Below are positions 1 to 7,060 of a stretch of 7,411 nucleotides of DNA, in pieces. Both the position numbers and the translations under genes were made by a program. Numbering within the stretch: position 1 is the stretch's first letter; every line of letters starts with the position of its first letter. This stretch comes from Actinomycetes bacterium (GTDB lineage Bacteria > Actinomycetota > Actinomycetes > Propionibacteriales > Nocardioidaceae). The notes below the pieces were generated by a model. That model worked only from the letters and a program-made list of their open reading frames with translations, did no database searches and had not been told where the DNA came from. The stretch covers positions 1 to 7,411 of the forward strand of contig JAKPAQ010000155.1 of NCBI GenBank assembly GCA_029779385.1, written 5' to 3'.

Positions 1-512
1 CCCAGTTCGAGCACCTCCCCTACGGCAGTGGCCACCGGACCGGTCATCACCAGGCTGAGGGCAACCACAACCGTAAGAGCGACAGTGACCAGCGTGACGG
101 CGAGCATCATCAAGCGCAGTTTCCAGATCGGCCGGTTCTCCTGGGTCTCGAATATTCGGTTGAGGCTGCGACCGAACGCCCCCACGTAACTCGACGCGGA
201 CCAGAGGCCGATCAGCACACTGATCAGGAGGGTAATTCCCGCCAAGGAGGATTCGCTGAGATCAACCAGCGTCGGCTCGATCGTGTTGGCGAACGACGAT
301 GCGCCTACCGATTCCAACAGGTCGAGCACCAACTCAACGCTCGCTTGGTCTTGGCCGAAAACCCCCAGAAGGGAAATAATGACCAGTGCTGCCGGGAAAA
401 GCGCCAGCACCGCGTAGTAGGTCAGTGCAGCTGCCAAATCGGCGCACTGGTGTGCGATAAATCCGCTAATCGTTCCCCGAAGGAACTGCCACCGGTCTGC
501 CCAGTTAGACAC
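1..512 (-). CDS. YihY/BrkB-family inner membrane protein, C-terminus cut by window edge
   Basis: Reverse-strand reading frame open from 512 to the left edge (170 codons plus 2 nt). I translated it by hand. It matches the YihY/virulence factor BrkB family (COG1295), polytopic membrane proteins of unsettled function. Seen: an N-terminal segment with the family-typical stretch DLAAALTYYAVLALFPAAL (about residues 25-43) leading into a first membrane helix (about 30-52), a second helix (about 90-112) followed by the YVGAFGRSLNRIFE motif, and a third helix (about 135-157). Family members are usually about 280-350 residues with six helices, so about half is present. Start: GTG at 512 has AGGAG five bases upstream. 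An in-frame ATG at 545 would add 11 residues but has no ribosome binding site. It lies downstream of sufT on the same strand with no obvious terminator between, so it may be read through from suf. Its link to Fe-S assembly is unknown and perhaps accidental. Confidence 0.85.
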   Translation of the reverse strand, partial: MSNWADRWQFLRGTISGFIAHQCADLAAALTYYAVLALFPAALVIISLLGVFGQDQASVELVLDLLESVGASSFANTIEPTLVDLSESSLAGITLLISVLIGLWSASSYVGAFGRSLNRIFETQENRPIWKLRLMMLAVTLVTVALTVVVALSLVMTGPVATAVGEVLEL

Positions 513-517
513 TCGGT

Positions 518-522
518 CTCCT
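518..522 (-). promoter_or_regulatory. Ribosome binding site for the YihY gene
   Basis: AGGAG on the reverse strand, five bases before the GTG at 512. It favours GTG 512 over the in-frame ATG at 545, which is preceded only by CGGGTCA. Confidence 0.55.
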
Positions 523-578
523 GCTTGCGAGTTGGAGTCCTCCATTGACCCGACACTAGCCGAAGCGCAGCGCCCCGG

Positions 579-947
579 TCAGCCGATGTTGAAGCCGAGG
601 GCGCGCAACATCTCGCGGCCGTCCTCGGTGATCTTGTCCGGACCCCACGGCGGCATCCAAACCCATTCGATCCGAAAATCGTTGACGATGCCGTCGAGCG
701 CAGCGCGAGTCTGATCCTCGATCACGTCAGTGAGCGGGCAGGCCGCCGAGGTCAACGTCATCTGGATGATCGCGTTGCTGTGTTCGTCAACATGGACGCC
801 ATAAATGAGGCCCAAGTCGACAACGTTGATCCCCAACTCAGGGTCGACAACGTCACGCAGTGCCTCTTCGACATCTTCGCGACTCGTGGGACTTGCTGAT
901 GCGATTGCTACCGCAACATCAGGCAAATCGCTGTGATCGGTGGTCAT
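579..947 (-). CDS. sufT: SufT, MIP18/DUF59-family Fe-S maturation protein
   Basis: 122-residue protein of the MIP18/DUF59 family (PaaD-like, COG2151), found as the last gene of SUF operons and implicated in Fe-S protein maturation or carrier function. Seen: the N-terminal helix region ending in the family motif DPELGINVVDLGLIY (residues 35-49), the conserved cysteine C70 in the TSAACPLTD segment, and a C-terminal PPWGPDKITEDGREMLRALGF block (99-119). The length is normal for the family. Start: the frame is open further upstream to 1013, but the ATG at 947 has a strong AGGAGG four bases upstream and overlaps the sufU stop codon in an ATGA, so it is the better start. The extra 22 residues upstream would overlap sufU and are arginine-rich, unlike this family. 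Expected cytosolic. Translation should be coupled to sufU. Confidence 0.95.
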   Translation of the reverse strand: MTTDHSDLPDVAVAIASASPTSREDVEEALRDVVDPELGINVVDLGLIYGVHVDEHSNAIIQMTLTSAACPLTDVIEDQTRAALDGIVNDFRIEWVWMPPWGPDKITEDGREMLRALGFNIG

Positions 948-1399
948 GATTCCTCCTTGGCGAGGGCTTGAGCGACGGCGTCTTTCCAAGCCATCCAGGA
1001 CAGTAGGGCGCACTTGACACGCGCCGGGAATTGGGCGACCCCAGCAAAGGCGATTCCGTCTTCGAGGACGTCTTCGTTGGGTTCTACTTGGCCGCGGCCT
1101 TGCATGAGTTCTTGAAAAACCTCGAGGGTGGCCAAGTCTTCATCGACCGACTTGCCGACGATCAGGTCGTACATGACCGAAGCCGAAGCTTGGCTGATTG
1201 AGCAGCCTTCAGCGTGATAGGAAACGTCCCGCATGATCGTGCCGTCGAGGTGGACACGCAAGGTGATCTCGTCGCCGCAGGTCGGGTTGACGTGGTGGAC
1301 TTCGGCGTCGAAGTCGTCACGAAGTCCCGCACCTTGTGGGTGCTTGTAATGGTCCAAGATGATCTCTTGGTACAGCGCGTCAACGTCTGCGGCACTCAT
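944..1399 (-). CDS. sufU: SufU, zinc-dependent sulfurtransferase / Fe-S assembly protein
   Basis: 151-residue IscU-fold protein of the SufU class. In Bacillus subtilis SufU is a zinc protein that accepts the persulfide from SufS by ligand exchange and passes sulfur on to SufBCD; in Actinomycetota and Firmicutes it takes the place of SufE. Seen: zinc ligands C41 and D43 in NPTCGDEI, C66 in YHAEGCSISQASAS and C130 in ARVKCALLSW. The first three fall at the numbers known for B. subtilis SufU and the last is two residues later. The longer C66-to-C130 spacing separates SufU from IscU. Start: ATG 1399 lies one base after the sufS stop, with GGAG six bases upstream; the frame stays open to 1633 but that part is inside sufS. 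The 3' end overlaps sufT by 4 nt. Confidence 0.97.
   Translation of the reverse strand: MSAADVDALYQEIILDHYKHPQGAGLRDDFDAEVHHVNPTCGDEITLRVHLDGTIMRDVSYHAEGCSISQASASVMYDLIVGKSVDEDLATLEVFQELMQGRGQVEPNEDVLEDGIAFAGVAQFPARVKCALLSWMAWKDAVAQALAKEES
952..957 (-). promoter_or_regulatory. Ribosome binding site for sufT
   Basis: AGGAGG on the reverse strand, four bases before ATG 947 and inside the end of sufU. It is the strongest Shine-Dalgarno sequence of the operon and decides the sufT start over the longer open frame reaching 1013. Confidence 0.75.
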
Positions 1400-1400
1400 C

Positions 1401-2633
1401 TCAAACTCCGAAATACTTCTGGGTGTGTCGAATGCCGGCGACGAACGCGTCGATCTCGGCCTCGGTGGTGTACAGGTAGAACGACGCCCGAGTTGTCGCC
1501 TGAATCCCGAACACCTGGTGCAGTGGCTTCGCGCAGTGGTGACCGGCCCGCACTGCCACCCCTTGCGAGTCGAGCAACTGGGCGACGTCGTGCGGATGAA
1601 CGCCGTCGATCGTGAAGCTAATCGCTCCCCCACGATCTACTGGTTCGCGTGGCCCGACGATGCCGACCCCAGGCAACTCGTTCAACTGGGCCAGCGCATA
1701 GGCCGTGATCGCCTGTTCGTGGGCGGCGACGTTATCCATCCCGACGCGGGTCAGATAGTCGACTGCCGCGCCGAGGCCAACCGATTCGGCGATCGGCGGC
1801 GTGCCCGCCTCAAACCGGTGCGGTGGCTTAGCAAACGTGGTTCGTTCCATCGAAACGGTTTCGATCATTTCGCCGCCGCCGAGGAACGGCGGAAGCTCAG
1901 CCAACAGATCGTAGCGGCCCCAAAGCACGCCGATGCCGGTTGGCCCGACCATCTTGTGGCCGGTGAAGGCGACAAAATCGGCGCCGAGGCTCGCCACGTC
2001 GACCGGCAGTTGCGGGACGGCCTGGGAGGCGTCAATTACCACGAGAGCGCCAACGGCGTGGGCACGGCGAACGATCTCGGCGACCGGGTTGATCGTGCCG
2101 AGCATGTTGGAAACCCAGGTAACGGCGACAACTTTGGTCTTCTCGGTTAGCTCCAGCGAATCCAGATCCAGACGTCCCTCACCAGTGACCCCGTACCAGC
2201 GAAGCGTCGCGCCGGTGCGCTGCGTGAGCAGCTGCCACGGCACCAGGTTCGAGTGATGCTCCATTTGGGTGACGACCACTTCGTCACCGGCGCCGATTCG
2301 ACCCGCATCACCAAGTACCCGAGCGACCAGGTTCAACGCTTCGGAGGCGTTCTTGGTGAAGATGACCTCGTCGCGGTTGGTGGCGCCAATGAACTCTGCG
2401 GTCTTGGTGCGACCGAGTTCAAACGCTTCACTGGCTTCGGCACCGAGTTGGTGCATCGCCCGAGCGACGTTCGCATTGTGCTGCAAATAGTGTTCAGCGA
2501 TTGCATCCACTACCTGCTGCGGTTTATGCGAGGTGTTCGCGCTGTCCAAATAGACCAGCGGGTGACCACCTGCCATCGTCCGCGAAAGGATCGGGAAATC
2601 CTCGCGGACCGCGGCTACATCGAACTCGGGCAT
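1401..2633 (-). CDS. sufS: SufS, group II cysteine desulfurase
   Basis: 410-residue PLP enzyme, aminotransferase class V fold, converting L-cysteine to L-alanine and an enzyme-bound persulfide, the sulfur source for the SUF machinery. Seen: H127 in the EHHSN motif that stacks on PLP, D201 and Q204 in VVIDASQAV, the Schiff-base lysine K227 in FTGHKMVGPTGIGVLWG, and the persulfide-forming C367 in VRAGHHCAKPL, the signature of the group II (SufS/CsdA) enzymes. The length equals that of typical SufS (about 405-420). The N-terminal YLDSANTSHKP follows the actinobacterial form of the usual LDNAATTQKP. The start ATG is 11 nt after the sufC stop with GAGGG upstream, and the stop is one base before sufU. 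With SufU next door rather than SufE, its acceptor is most likely SufU. Confidence 0.98.
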   Translation of the reverse strand: MPEFDVAAVREDFPILSRTMAGGHPLVYLDSANTSHKPQQVVDAIAEHYLQHNANVARAMHQLGAEASEAFELGRTKTAEFIGATNRDEVIFTKNASEALNLVARVLGDAGRIGAGDEVVVTQMEHHSNLVPWQLLTQRTGATLRWYGVTGEGRLDLDSLELTEKTKVVAVTWVSNMLGTINPVAEIVRRAHAVGALVVIDASQAVPQLPVDVASLGADFVAFTGHKMVGPTGIGVLWGRYDLLAELPPFLGGGEMIETVSMERTTFAKPPHRFEAGTPPIAESVGLGAAVDYLTRVGMDNVAAHEQAITAYALAQLNELPGVGIVGPREPVDRGGAISFTIDGVHPHDVAQLLDSQGVAVRAGHHCAKPLHQVFGIQATTRASFYLYTTEAEIDAFVAGIRHTQKYFGV

Positions 2634-2644
2634 TTGCCGCCCTC

Positions 2645-3403
2645 TCAGACCGAAGCCTTGATGAACTTGTCGTAACCCTCAGCCTCAAGCTGATCGGCAA
2701 GCTCCTTGCCGCCAGTCTCTACGAGTCGACCGGCAACGAAAACGTGCACGAAATCAGGCTTGATGTAGTTCAAGATGCGGGTGTAGTGCGTGATCAACAG
2801 GACGCCACGGTCACCTTGTTCGGAGTAACGGTTGACGCCGTCGGAAACGACCCGCAGGGCGTCGATGTCCAAACCAGAGTCGGTCTCGTCAAGGATCGCG
2901 AACTTCGGGTTCAGCAGGTCGAGTTGGGCGATCTCGTGACGCTTCTTCTCACCGCCGGAGAAACCTTCGTTGACCGAGCGCTGCGCGAACGTCGGATCCA
3001 GCGTCATCCGCTCGAGGGCGGAGTTGACGTCCTTGATCCAGGTGCGCAACTTCGGCGCTTCACCGTCGATGGCGGTCTTGGCGGTACGCAGGAAGTTCGC
3101 GACCGAAACGCCAGGAACTTCGACCGGGTACTGCATCGCCAGGAACAGGCCAGCGCGGGCACGCTCGTCGACGCTCATTTCGAGCAGGTTCTCACCGTCG
3201 AGCAGCACTTCACCTTCGGTGACGGTGTACTTGGGGTGACCGGCGATCGAGTACGCCAAGGTGGACTTGCCCGAACCGTTCGGTCCCATGATGGCGTGGA
3301 CTTCACCGGAGTTGATGGTCAGGTTGACCCCTCGCAGGATCTCCTTTTCGCCGTCTTCGGTGTTGACCGAAACGTGCAAGTTCTTGATTTCTAGGGTGCT
3401 CAT
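2645..3403 (-). CDS. sufC: SufC, ABC-type ATPase of the SufBCD scaffold
   Basis: 252-residue soluble ABC ATPase that binds SufB and SufD and drives the conformational change needed for cluster assembly; it is not a transporter. Seen: Walker A GPNGSGKST (40-48, K46), Q-loop Q91 in LAMQYPVEVPG, signature FSGGEKKRHE (148-157), Walker B FAILDETDSGLD (168-179, catalytic E173) and switch histidine H206 in LLITHYTRIL. The EKKR signature and the ETDSGLDIDAL segment are typical of SufC. The length matches the family. The start ATG is 17 nt after the Rieske stop, the largest gap in the operon, with only a weak purine-rich leader (GAGAG nine bases away). Confidence 0.98.
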   Translation of the reverse strand: MSTLEIKNLHVSVNTEDGEKEILRGVNLTINSGEVHAIMGPNGSGKSTLAYSIAGHPKYTVTEGEVLLDGENLLEMSVDERARAGLFLAMQYPVEVPGVSVANFLRTAKTAIDGEAPKLRTWIKDVNSALERMTLDPTFAQRSVNEGFSGGEKKRHEIAQLDLLNPKFAILDETDSGLDIDALRVVSDGVNRYSEQGDRGVLLITHYTRILNYIKPDFVHVFVAGRLVETGGKELADQLEAEGYDKFIKASV

Positions 3404-3420
3404 TCTTTAGTTCTCTCTGC

Positions 3421-3744
3421 TCAAATTTCGGTGGGGATCTCGACGAAGACGTCGGCTCCCTCGATGGTCGTGGAGTAAACGGGGACAGGTTCGGTTGCCG
3501 GCAGACACGTCGGCTCGCCGGTCTTTAGGTTGAAGCGCGAGCCGTGCAAGAAGCACTCGATCTCGCAGGCCGCGAGGTCAACTTCGCCGTCCGAGAGTGG
3601 AATCTCCCCGTGGGAGCACCAGTCTTCGATCGCGTAGACGGTGTCGCCTTCGCGCACGAGGGCGATGTCGTGACCGGCTACCTCGGTGGCCCAAGCCGCG
3701 CCATCGACTAGTTCGGCGAACACGGCAACCTTGTGCTTGGTCAC
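3421..3744 (-). CDS. Rieske [2Fe-2S] ferredoxin embedded in the suf operon
   Basis: 107-residue small Rieske protein, resembling ferredoxin subunits of ring-hydroxylating dioxygenases. Such a gene between sufD and sufC is usual in actinobacterial SUF operons, where automatic annotation often names it a dioxygenase ferredoxin subunit. Seen: first ligand pair C43/H45 in WCSHGE, second pair C64/H67 in CFLHGSRFNLKTGEP, which is the C-x-H ... C-x-x-H Rieske pattern with an 18-residue interval. Additional cysteines lie at C60 and C80. There is no signal peptide or membrane segment, so it should be cytosolic. Start: GTG at 3744 with GGAGG seven bases upstream, overlapping the sufD stop as GTGA. The role is not proven: possible jobs are electron donor during assembly or repair, or a client protein. 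A dioxygenase role is unlikely because no oxygenase subunit is nearby. Confidence 0.93.
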   Translation of the reverse strand: MTKHKVAVFAELVDGAAWATEVAGHDIALVREGDTVYAIEDWCSHGEIPLSDGEVDLAACEIECFLHGSRFNLKTGEPTCLPATEPVPVYSTTIEGADVFVEIPTEI

Positions 3745-4898
3745 TGCAGCGCCTCCGGGGTGCCAACGACCGTTGCCAGTTCGCTTTCGATGGCCGACAA
3801 GAGTCGGTCTTGGAGATCCTCGACACCGATCCGGCGGATGATGTCGTTGAAGAAGCCGTGGACCACCAAGCGACGAGCCTCGGTCGGCTCGATGCCTCGG
3901 CTTTGCAGGTAGAACAGGTGCATGTCGTCGAAGCGGCCGGTCGTGGAGGCGTGGCCGGCACCAGCGATTTCGCCAGTTTCGATCTCGAGGTTCGGCACCG
4001 AGTCGGCTCGGGCGCCATCGGTTAGCACCAGGTTGTCGTTCTGCTCGAAGGTGTCGATGCCTTCGGCGACTTTGCGGATCAGCACGTTGCCGACCCAGAC
4101 AGTGTGCGCGTCCTGGCCTTGCAGCGCGCCCTTGTATTCGACGTTGCTGCGCGTCTTGGGGGCGGTGTGATCGACGAACTGGCGGTGCTCGAAATGCTGG
4201 CCGGCATCGGCGAAGTAGACGCCGAGCAGGTCGGCGCTGCCACCGGTGCCGCGGTAGTCGACGTTCGTCGACGAGCGAACCAGATCGCCGCCGAGGGTGA
4301 ACTCGAAGAACCGCACGGTCGCGTCTCGACCGACGCTGATGCCGGTCTGGACACTGTGGACCGCGTTGTCGTCCCAGTCCGCCAGGTTCACCACGTCGAC
4401 GCTCGCGCCATCGCCAATCAGGTAGGTGACGTTCGCGGCGTAGGTGGCCGAACCGACGTGATCGAACAGGATCGTCGCCTTCGAGAACGGCGCAACCTTG
4501 ACCACGATGTGGCCCCAGACGGTCTCGTCGACCGAGGTACCGGTGAGCGTGATCCGCGCCGGCGATTCCAGTTCGCCGTCGATCGACAGCAGCGTCGCAC
4601 CGCCGGCGTTTTCAACGGCCAACGCAGCCAAGCGGTCCAGCGGTGCAATCCCGCCGAGCGCTTTGGCTTCCTCAGTGGTGATCGTCGTCGCGGTGACGCC
4701 GGTGGGCAGTTCGTCCTTCCACTGCAGGTGAGCACTCGAAGCCTCACCTGCCAGCAGTCCACGAAGCCGCTTCAGCGGGGTGAACCGCCAAATCTCCTCA
4801 AATCCGGTCGGGACCGGGTGGTCAGCAACATCGAACGACGGCTCCGGGTGGAGGTGGGATTCGACGTGTTCTAGTTCCAGCGCATTGGCGAGTGTCAT
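3741..4898 (-). CDS. sufD: SufD, scaffold subunit of SufBCD
   Basis: 385-residue SufB/SufD-family protein with the right-handed beta-helix core that pairs with SufB and binds SufC. Seen: an N-terminal region with RFTPLKRL (38-45), a core with [21 protein letters not shown] (254-274), and the C-terminal block [14 protein letters not shown] ... [11 protein letters not shown] ... LFYLQSRGI (298-336), which is the SufC-binding and assembly-site part of the family. H316 aligns by motif with E. coli SufD H360. The cysteine that E. coli has two residues earlier (C358) is alanine here, and the whole protein contains no cysteine. This matches my memory of other actinobacterial SufD proteins. It overlaps sufB by ATGA and the Rieske gene by GTGA. 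Length is within the family range (about 380-430). Confidence 0.96.
   Translation of the reverse strand: MTLANALELEHVESHLHPEPSFDVADHPVPTGFEEIWRFTPLKRLRGLLAGEASSAHLQWKDELPTGVTATTITTEEAKALGGIAPLDRLAALAVENAGGATLLSIDGELESPARITLTGTSVDETVWGHIVVKVAPFSKATILFDHVGSATYAANVTYLIGDGASVDVVNLADWDDNAVHSVQTGISVGRDATVRFFEFTLGGDLVRSSTNVDYRGTGGSADLLGVYFADAGQHFEHRQFVDHTAPKTRSNVEYKGALQGQDAHTVWVGNVLIRKVAEGIDTFEQNDNLVLTDGARADSVPNLEIETGEIAGAGHASTTGRFDDMHLFYLQSRGIEPTEARRLVVHGFFNDIIRRIGVEDLQDRLLSAIESELATVVGTPEALQ
3752..3756 (-). promoter_or_regulatory. Ribosome binding site for the Rieske gene
   Basis: GGAGG on the reverse strand inside the sufD 3' end, seven bases before GTG 3744. It supports a GTG start and translational coupling to sufD. 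Confidence 0.6.
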
Positions 4899-6331
4899 CC
4901 GACCGCGCCCTCCATCTGCAGTTCGATTAGCCGGTTTAGTTCCAGCGCGTATTCCATGGGTAGTTCACGAGCGATCGGTTCGACGAAGCCGCGAACGATC
5001 ATCGCCATCGCTTCGTCCTCTCCCATTCCGCGTTGCATGAAGTAGAAGAGTTGATCGTCGCTGACCTTTGAGACGGTTGCCTCGTGGCCGAGCGTTACGT
5101 CGTCCTCGCGGACGTCGACGTAGGGGTAGGTGTCCGAGCGGCTGATCTGGTCAACCAGCAAGGCATCACATTTGACGGTGCTTGCCGAACCGGCCGCACC
5201 CTCGTTGACTTGGAGTAGTCCGCGGTACGAGGTGCGTCCGCCGCCACGGGCGACCGACTTGCTCAGCACCGAACTGGACGTGTTCGGCGCGACGTGAACC
5301 ATTTTCGCGCCAGTGTCTTGGTACTGACCCTCGCCGGCGAAGGCGATCGACAGCGTCTCGCCGCGCGCCTGCTCGCCCATTAGGTAGACGGCCGGGTACT
5401 TCATCGTGACCTTCGAACCGATGTTTCCGTCGACCCATTCCATCGTCGCGCCGGCCTCACAAACGGCCCGCTTGGTGACCAGGTTGTAGACGTTGTTCGA
5501 CCAGTTCTGGATCGTCGTGTAGCGGACGCGGGCGCCCTTCTTCACGATGATTTCGACCACGGCGCTGTGCAGAGAATCCGACTTGTAGATCGGCGCGGTG
5601 CAGCCTTCGACGTAGTGGACGTAGGAGTCCTCGTCGGCGATGATCAGGGTCCGTTCGAACTGGCCCATGTTCTCGGTGTTGATCCGGAAGTACGCCTGCA
5701 ACGGGATGTCGACGTGGACGCCCTTGGGGACGTACACGAACGAGCCACCGGACCAGACCGAAGTGTTCAAGGCAGCGAACTTGTTGTCGCCGACCGGAAT
5801 GACCGTGCCGAAGTACTCCTCGAAGATTTCGGGGTGCTCCTTCAACGCCGTGTCGGTGTCGAGGAAGATGACGCCCTTTTCTTCCAGGTCCTCGCGGATC
5901 TGGTGGTAGACGACCTCAGACTCGTACTGGGCGGCGACGCCGGCGACGAGGCGCTGCTTTTCGGCCTCGGGGATTCCGAGTCGGTCGTAGGTGTTCTTGA
6001 TGTCTTCGGGCAGTTCTTCCCAACTGGTGGCCTGCTTCTCAGTGGAGCGCACGAAGTACTTGATGTTGTCGAAGTCGATCGTGTTGAGGTCTGCGCCCCA
6101 AGCCGGCATCGGCTTACGTTCGAACAGCTTCAGGCCCTTGAGTCGAAGGTCGAGCATCCACTGCGGCTCGCTCTTCTTGCCCGAGATGTCACGAACGACG
6201 GCTTCGTTGAGCCCACGCTGTGCGCTCGCACCGGCGTCGTCGGAGTCGTGCCAGCCGAACTCGTAGGTGCCGACATCTTTGAGGCCTGGGTTCAGGTCCT
6301 CAATCGTGTTCGTTTCGTTGGTGGTGGTCAT
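4895..6331 (-). CDS. sufB: SufB, main scaffold subunit of SufBCD
   Basis: 478-residue SufB, on which the nascent Fe-S cluster is assembled. Seen: the N-terminal segment [18 protein letters not shown] (50-67), EGCTAPIY with C244 (E. coli C254), VKCDALL with C388 (E. coli C405, needed for assembly), and [20 protein letters not shown] (414-433) with H416 and E417, corresponding to E. coli H433 and E434. The C388-to-E417 interval of 29 equals that of E. coli. A third cysteine is C291. Length is standard and uninterrupted: no intein at the EGCTAP site, where mycobacterial SufB proteins carry one. The ATG start overlaps the sufR stop as ATGA; AAAGG lies eight bases upstream. The 3' end overlaps sufD by 4 nt. 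The reading frame shows no frameshift. Confidence 0.98.
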   Translation of the reverse strand: MTTTNETNTIEDLNPGLKDVGTYEFGWHDSDDAGASAQRGLNEAVVRDISGKKSEPQWMLDLRLKGLKLFERKPMPAWGADLNTIDFDNIKYFVRSTEKQATSWEELPEDIKNTYDRLGIPEAEKQRLVAGVAAQYESEVVYHQIREDLEEKGVIFLDTDTALKEHPEIFEEYFGTVIPVGDNKFAALNTSVWSGGSFVYVPKGVHVDIPLQAYFRINTENMGQFERTLIIADEDSYVHYVEGCTAPIYKSDSLHSAVVEIIVKKGARVRYTTIQNWSNNVYNLVTKRAVCEAGATMEWVDGNIGSKVTMKYPAVYLMGEQARGETLSIAFAGEGQYQDTGAKMVHVAPNTSSSVLSKSVARGGGRTSYRGLLQVNEGAAGSASTVKCDALLVDQISRSDTYPYVDVREDDVTLGHEATVSKVSDDQLFYFMQRGMGEDEAMAMIVRGFVEPIARELPMEYALELNRLIELQMEGAVG

Positions 6332-7011
6332 CGCGACAGCCTTTCGGTTCTGTTCTGATGGATTTGCGGAAGATTGGTCGTGCAGATGCCGTCGCCGTGG
6401 GCAATGGTTGCTAGCCGTTGCACATGGGTTCCGAGCAGTTCGGCAAAGATTTCGGTCTCGGCCTCACAAAGTTGGGGGAATTCTTCGGCCACGTGGGCGA
6501 CCGGGCAGTGGTGCTGGCAAATTTGCATGCCCAGCGGGGTGCTGCTGACTGAGGCGGCGAAGCCGTCGTCGGTGAGGGCTTTTGCGAGCCGCTCGATGCG
6601 TTCGTCGGTAGCAACTCCGGCGAGCACGGCCTCATATTTGGTGCGGAACTCGGCCAGTCGGCGTTCGGCAAACGCCGAGATGGCGTCTTCGCCGCCGGTC
6701 TCGCGCAGAAAGCGAAGCGCCTGGGCCGCGAGGTCGTCATAGGAGTGGGTGAAGTTGTCGCGGCCAGCGTCAGTCAACGCGAACACGCGAGCCGGGCGGC
6801 CCCGACGACGTTGCCCGTGAATCCGCTCTTCGCGCGATTCAACGAGGCCTTGGGCTGCCATGTGCTCGAGGTGACGGCGCACACCAGCAGGCGTCAGGCC
6901 AAGGCGAGCAGAAAGCTCGGTGGCCGTCGAGGGCCCGTTTCGGTGGATGCTTTCGGCAACGCGTACGCGCGTAGGAGAGTCGTCTTCGACGGACTCCTCG
7001 CTAACGCGCAT
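6328..7011 (-). CDS. sufR: SufR, [4Fe-4S]-binding repressor of the suf operon
   Basis: 227-residue winged-helix regulator, first gene of the operon. Seen: helix-turn-helix at about residues 30-57 ([20 protein letters not shown]), a basic wing with [16 protein letters not shown] (68-83), a helical dimerisation region, and a C-terminal cysteine set in [19 protein letters not shown] and [11 protein letters not shown]. The ligand cysteines C169, C182 and C210 are spaced 13 and 28, the same as the cluster ligands reported for cyanobacterial SufR (164/177/205) and M. tuberculosis SufR (203/216/244). A fourth cysteine (C165) lies four residues before. It should sense cluster supply and redox or NO stress and repress suf when loaded. 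Start uncertain: ATG 7011 has GGAG eleven bases upstream; an in-frame GTG at 7020 would add three residues but has GGAG only two bases away. The stop overlaps the sufB start. Confidence 0.95.
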   Translation of the reverse strand: MRVSEESVEDDSPTRVRVAESIHRNGPSTATELSARLGLTPAGVRRHLEHMAAQGLVESREERIHGQRRRGRPARVFALTDAGRDNFTHSYDDLAAQALRFLRETGGEDAISAFAERRLAEFRTKYEAVLAGVATDERIERLAKALTDDGFAASVSSTPLGMQICQHHCPVAHVAEEFPQLCEAETEIFAELLGTHVQRLATIAHGDGICTTNLPQIHQNRTERLSR

Positions 7012-7016
7012 ACTTT

Positions 7017-7033
7017 TCACAACTCCAGTGTGA
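7017..7033. promoter_or_regulatory. Candidate SufR operator, TCACA-N7-TGTGA
   Basis: Perfect 5+5 inverted repeat with a 7-base centre. Read on the reverse strand it contains ACACT-N5-TGTGA, which is the inverted repeat I recall as the M. tuberculosis SufR binding site. It runs from the end of the predicted sufR -10 box across the predicted transcription start to the alternative GTG codon at 7020. Bound SufR would block RNA polymerase, in line with autorepression. The repeat is seen directly; the binding is inferred. Confidence 0.6.
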
Positions 7034-7060
7034 CGTTATTGATTCCGCCGAATCAAGCAA
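7033..7060 (-). promoter_or_regulatory. Predicted promoter of the suf operon
   Basis: On the reverse strand, a -10 box TAACGT (7038-7033, fits TANNNT) and a weak -35 TTGCTT (7060-7055) separated by 16 bases. Transcription would start near 7026, giving a leader of about 6 nt to GTG 7020 or 15 nt to ATG 7011. The candidate SufR operator covers the start site. The -35 has only three of six consensus bases. Confidence 0.45.
7039..7056. repeat. Inverted repeat TTGATTC-N4-GAATCAA
   Basis: Perfect 7+7 inverted repeat with centre CGCC, lying in the spacer between the predicted -35 and -10 of the suf promoter. A regulator bound here would compete directly with sigma factor. It does not resemble the actinobacterial IdeR box as I know it, and the half-site differs from the TCACA repeat beside it. 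The binding protein is unknown. Confidence 0.45.

Noticed and set aside
546..578. Terminator after sufT
   Set aside because: Only a 5-base TGACC/GGTCA pairing with a long loop and GCGC stretches are visible, with no T-run, so it cannot be supported.
948..1013. N-terminal extension of sufT by 22 residues
   Set aside because: It overlaps sufU by 70 bases and is arginine-rich; the ATG at 947 has AGGAGG and an ATGA junction.
1400..1633. N-terminal extension of sufU by 78 residues
   Set aside because: It lies inside sufS and reads as a shadow frame; the SufU fold starts at ATG 1399, as in relatives.
1359..2150. 263-codon open frame on the plus strand opposite sufS and sufU
   Set aside because: Antisense shadow of sufS; no family resemblance and no ribosome binding site that I can support.
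2501..3394. 297-codon open frame on the plus strand opposite sufC and the end of sufS
   Set aside because: It lies wholly antisense to strongly conserved sufC and sufS and its translation shows no recognisable domain. Long antisense frames are expected at this GC content.
3421..3744. Dioxygenase ferredoxin subunit
   Set aside because: No oxygenase or reductase gene is nearby and the gene is embedded in suf with a stop-start overlap.
4104..4874. 256-codon open frame on the plus strand opposite sufD
   Set aside because: Antisense shadow; arginine- and valine-rich with no domain.
5590..5610. Intein in SufB
   Set aside because: The EGCTAP site where mycobacterial SufB inteins insert is continuous and the protein has normal length.
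5567..6358. 263-codon open frame on the plus strand opposite sufB
   Set aside because: Antisense shadow of sufB, rich in valine and aspartate as expected from the complementary reading of conserved codons.
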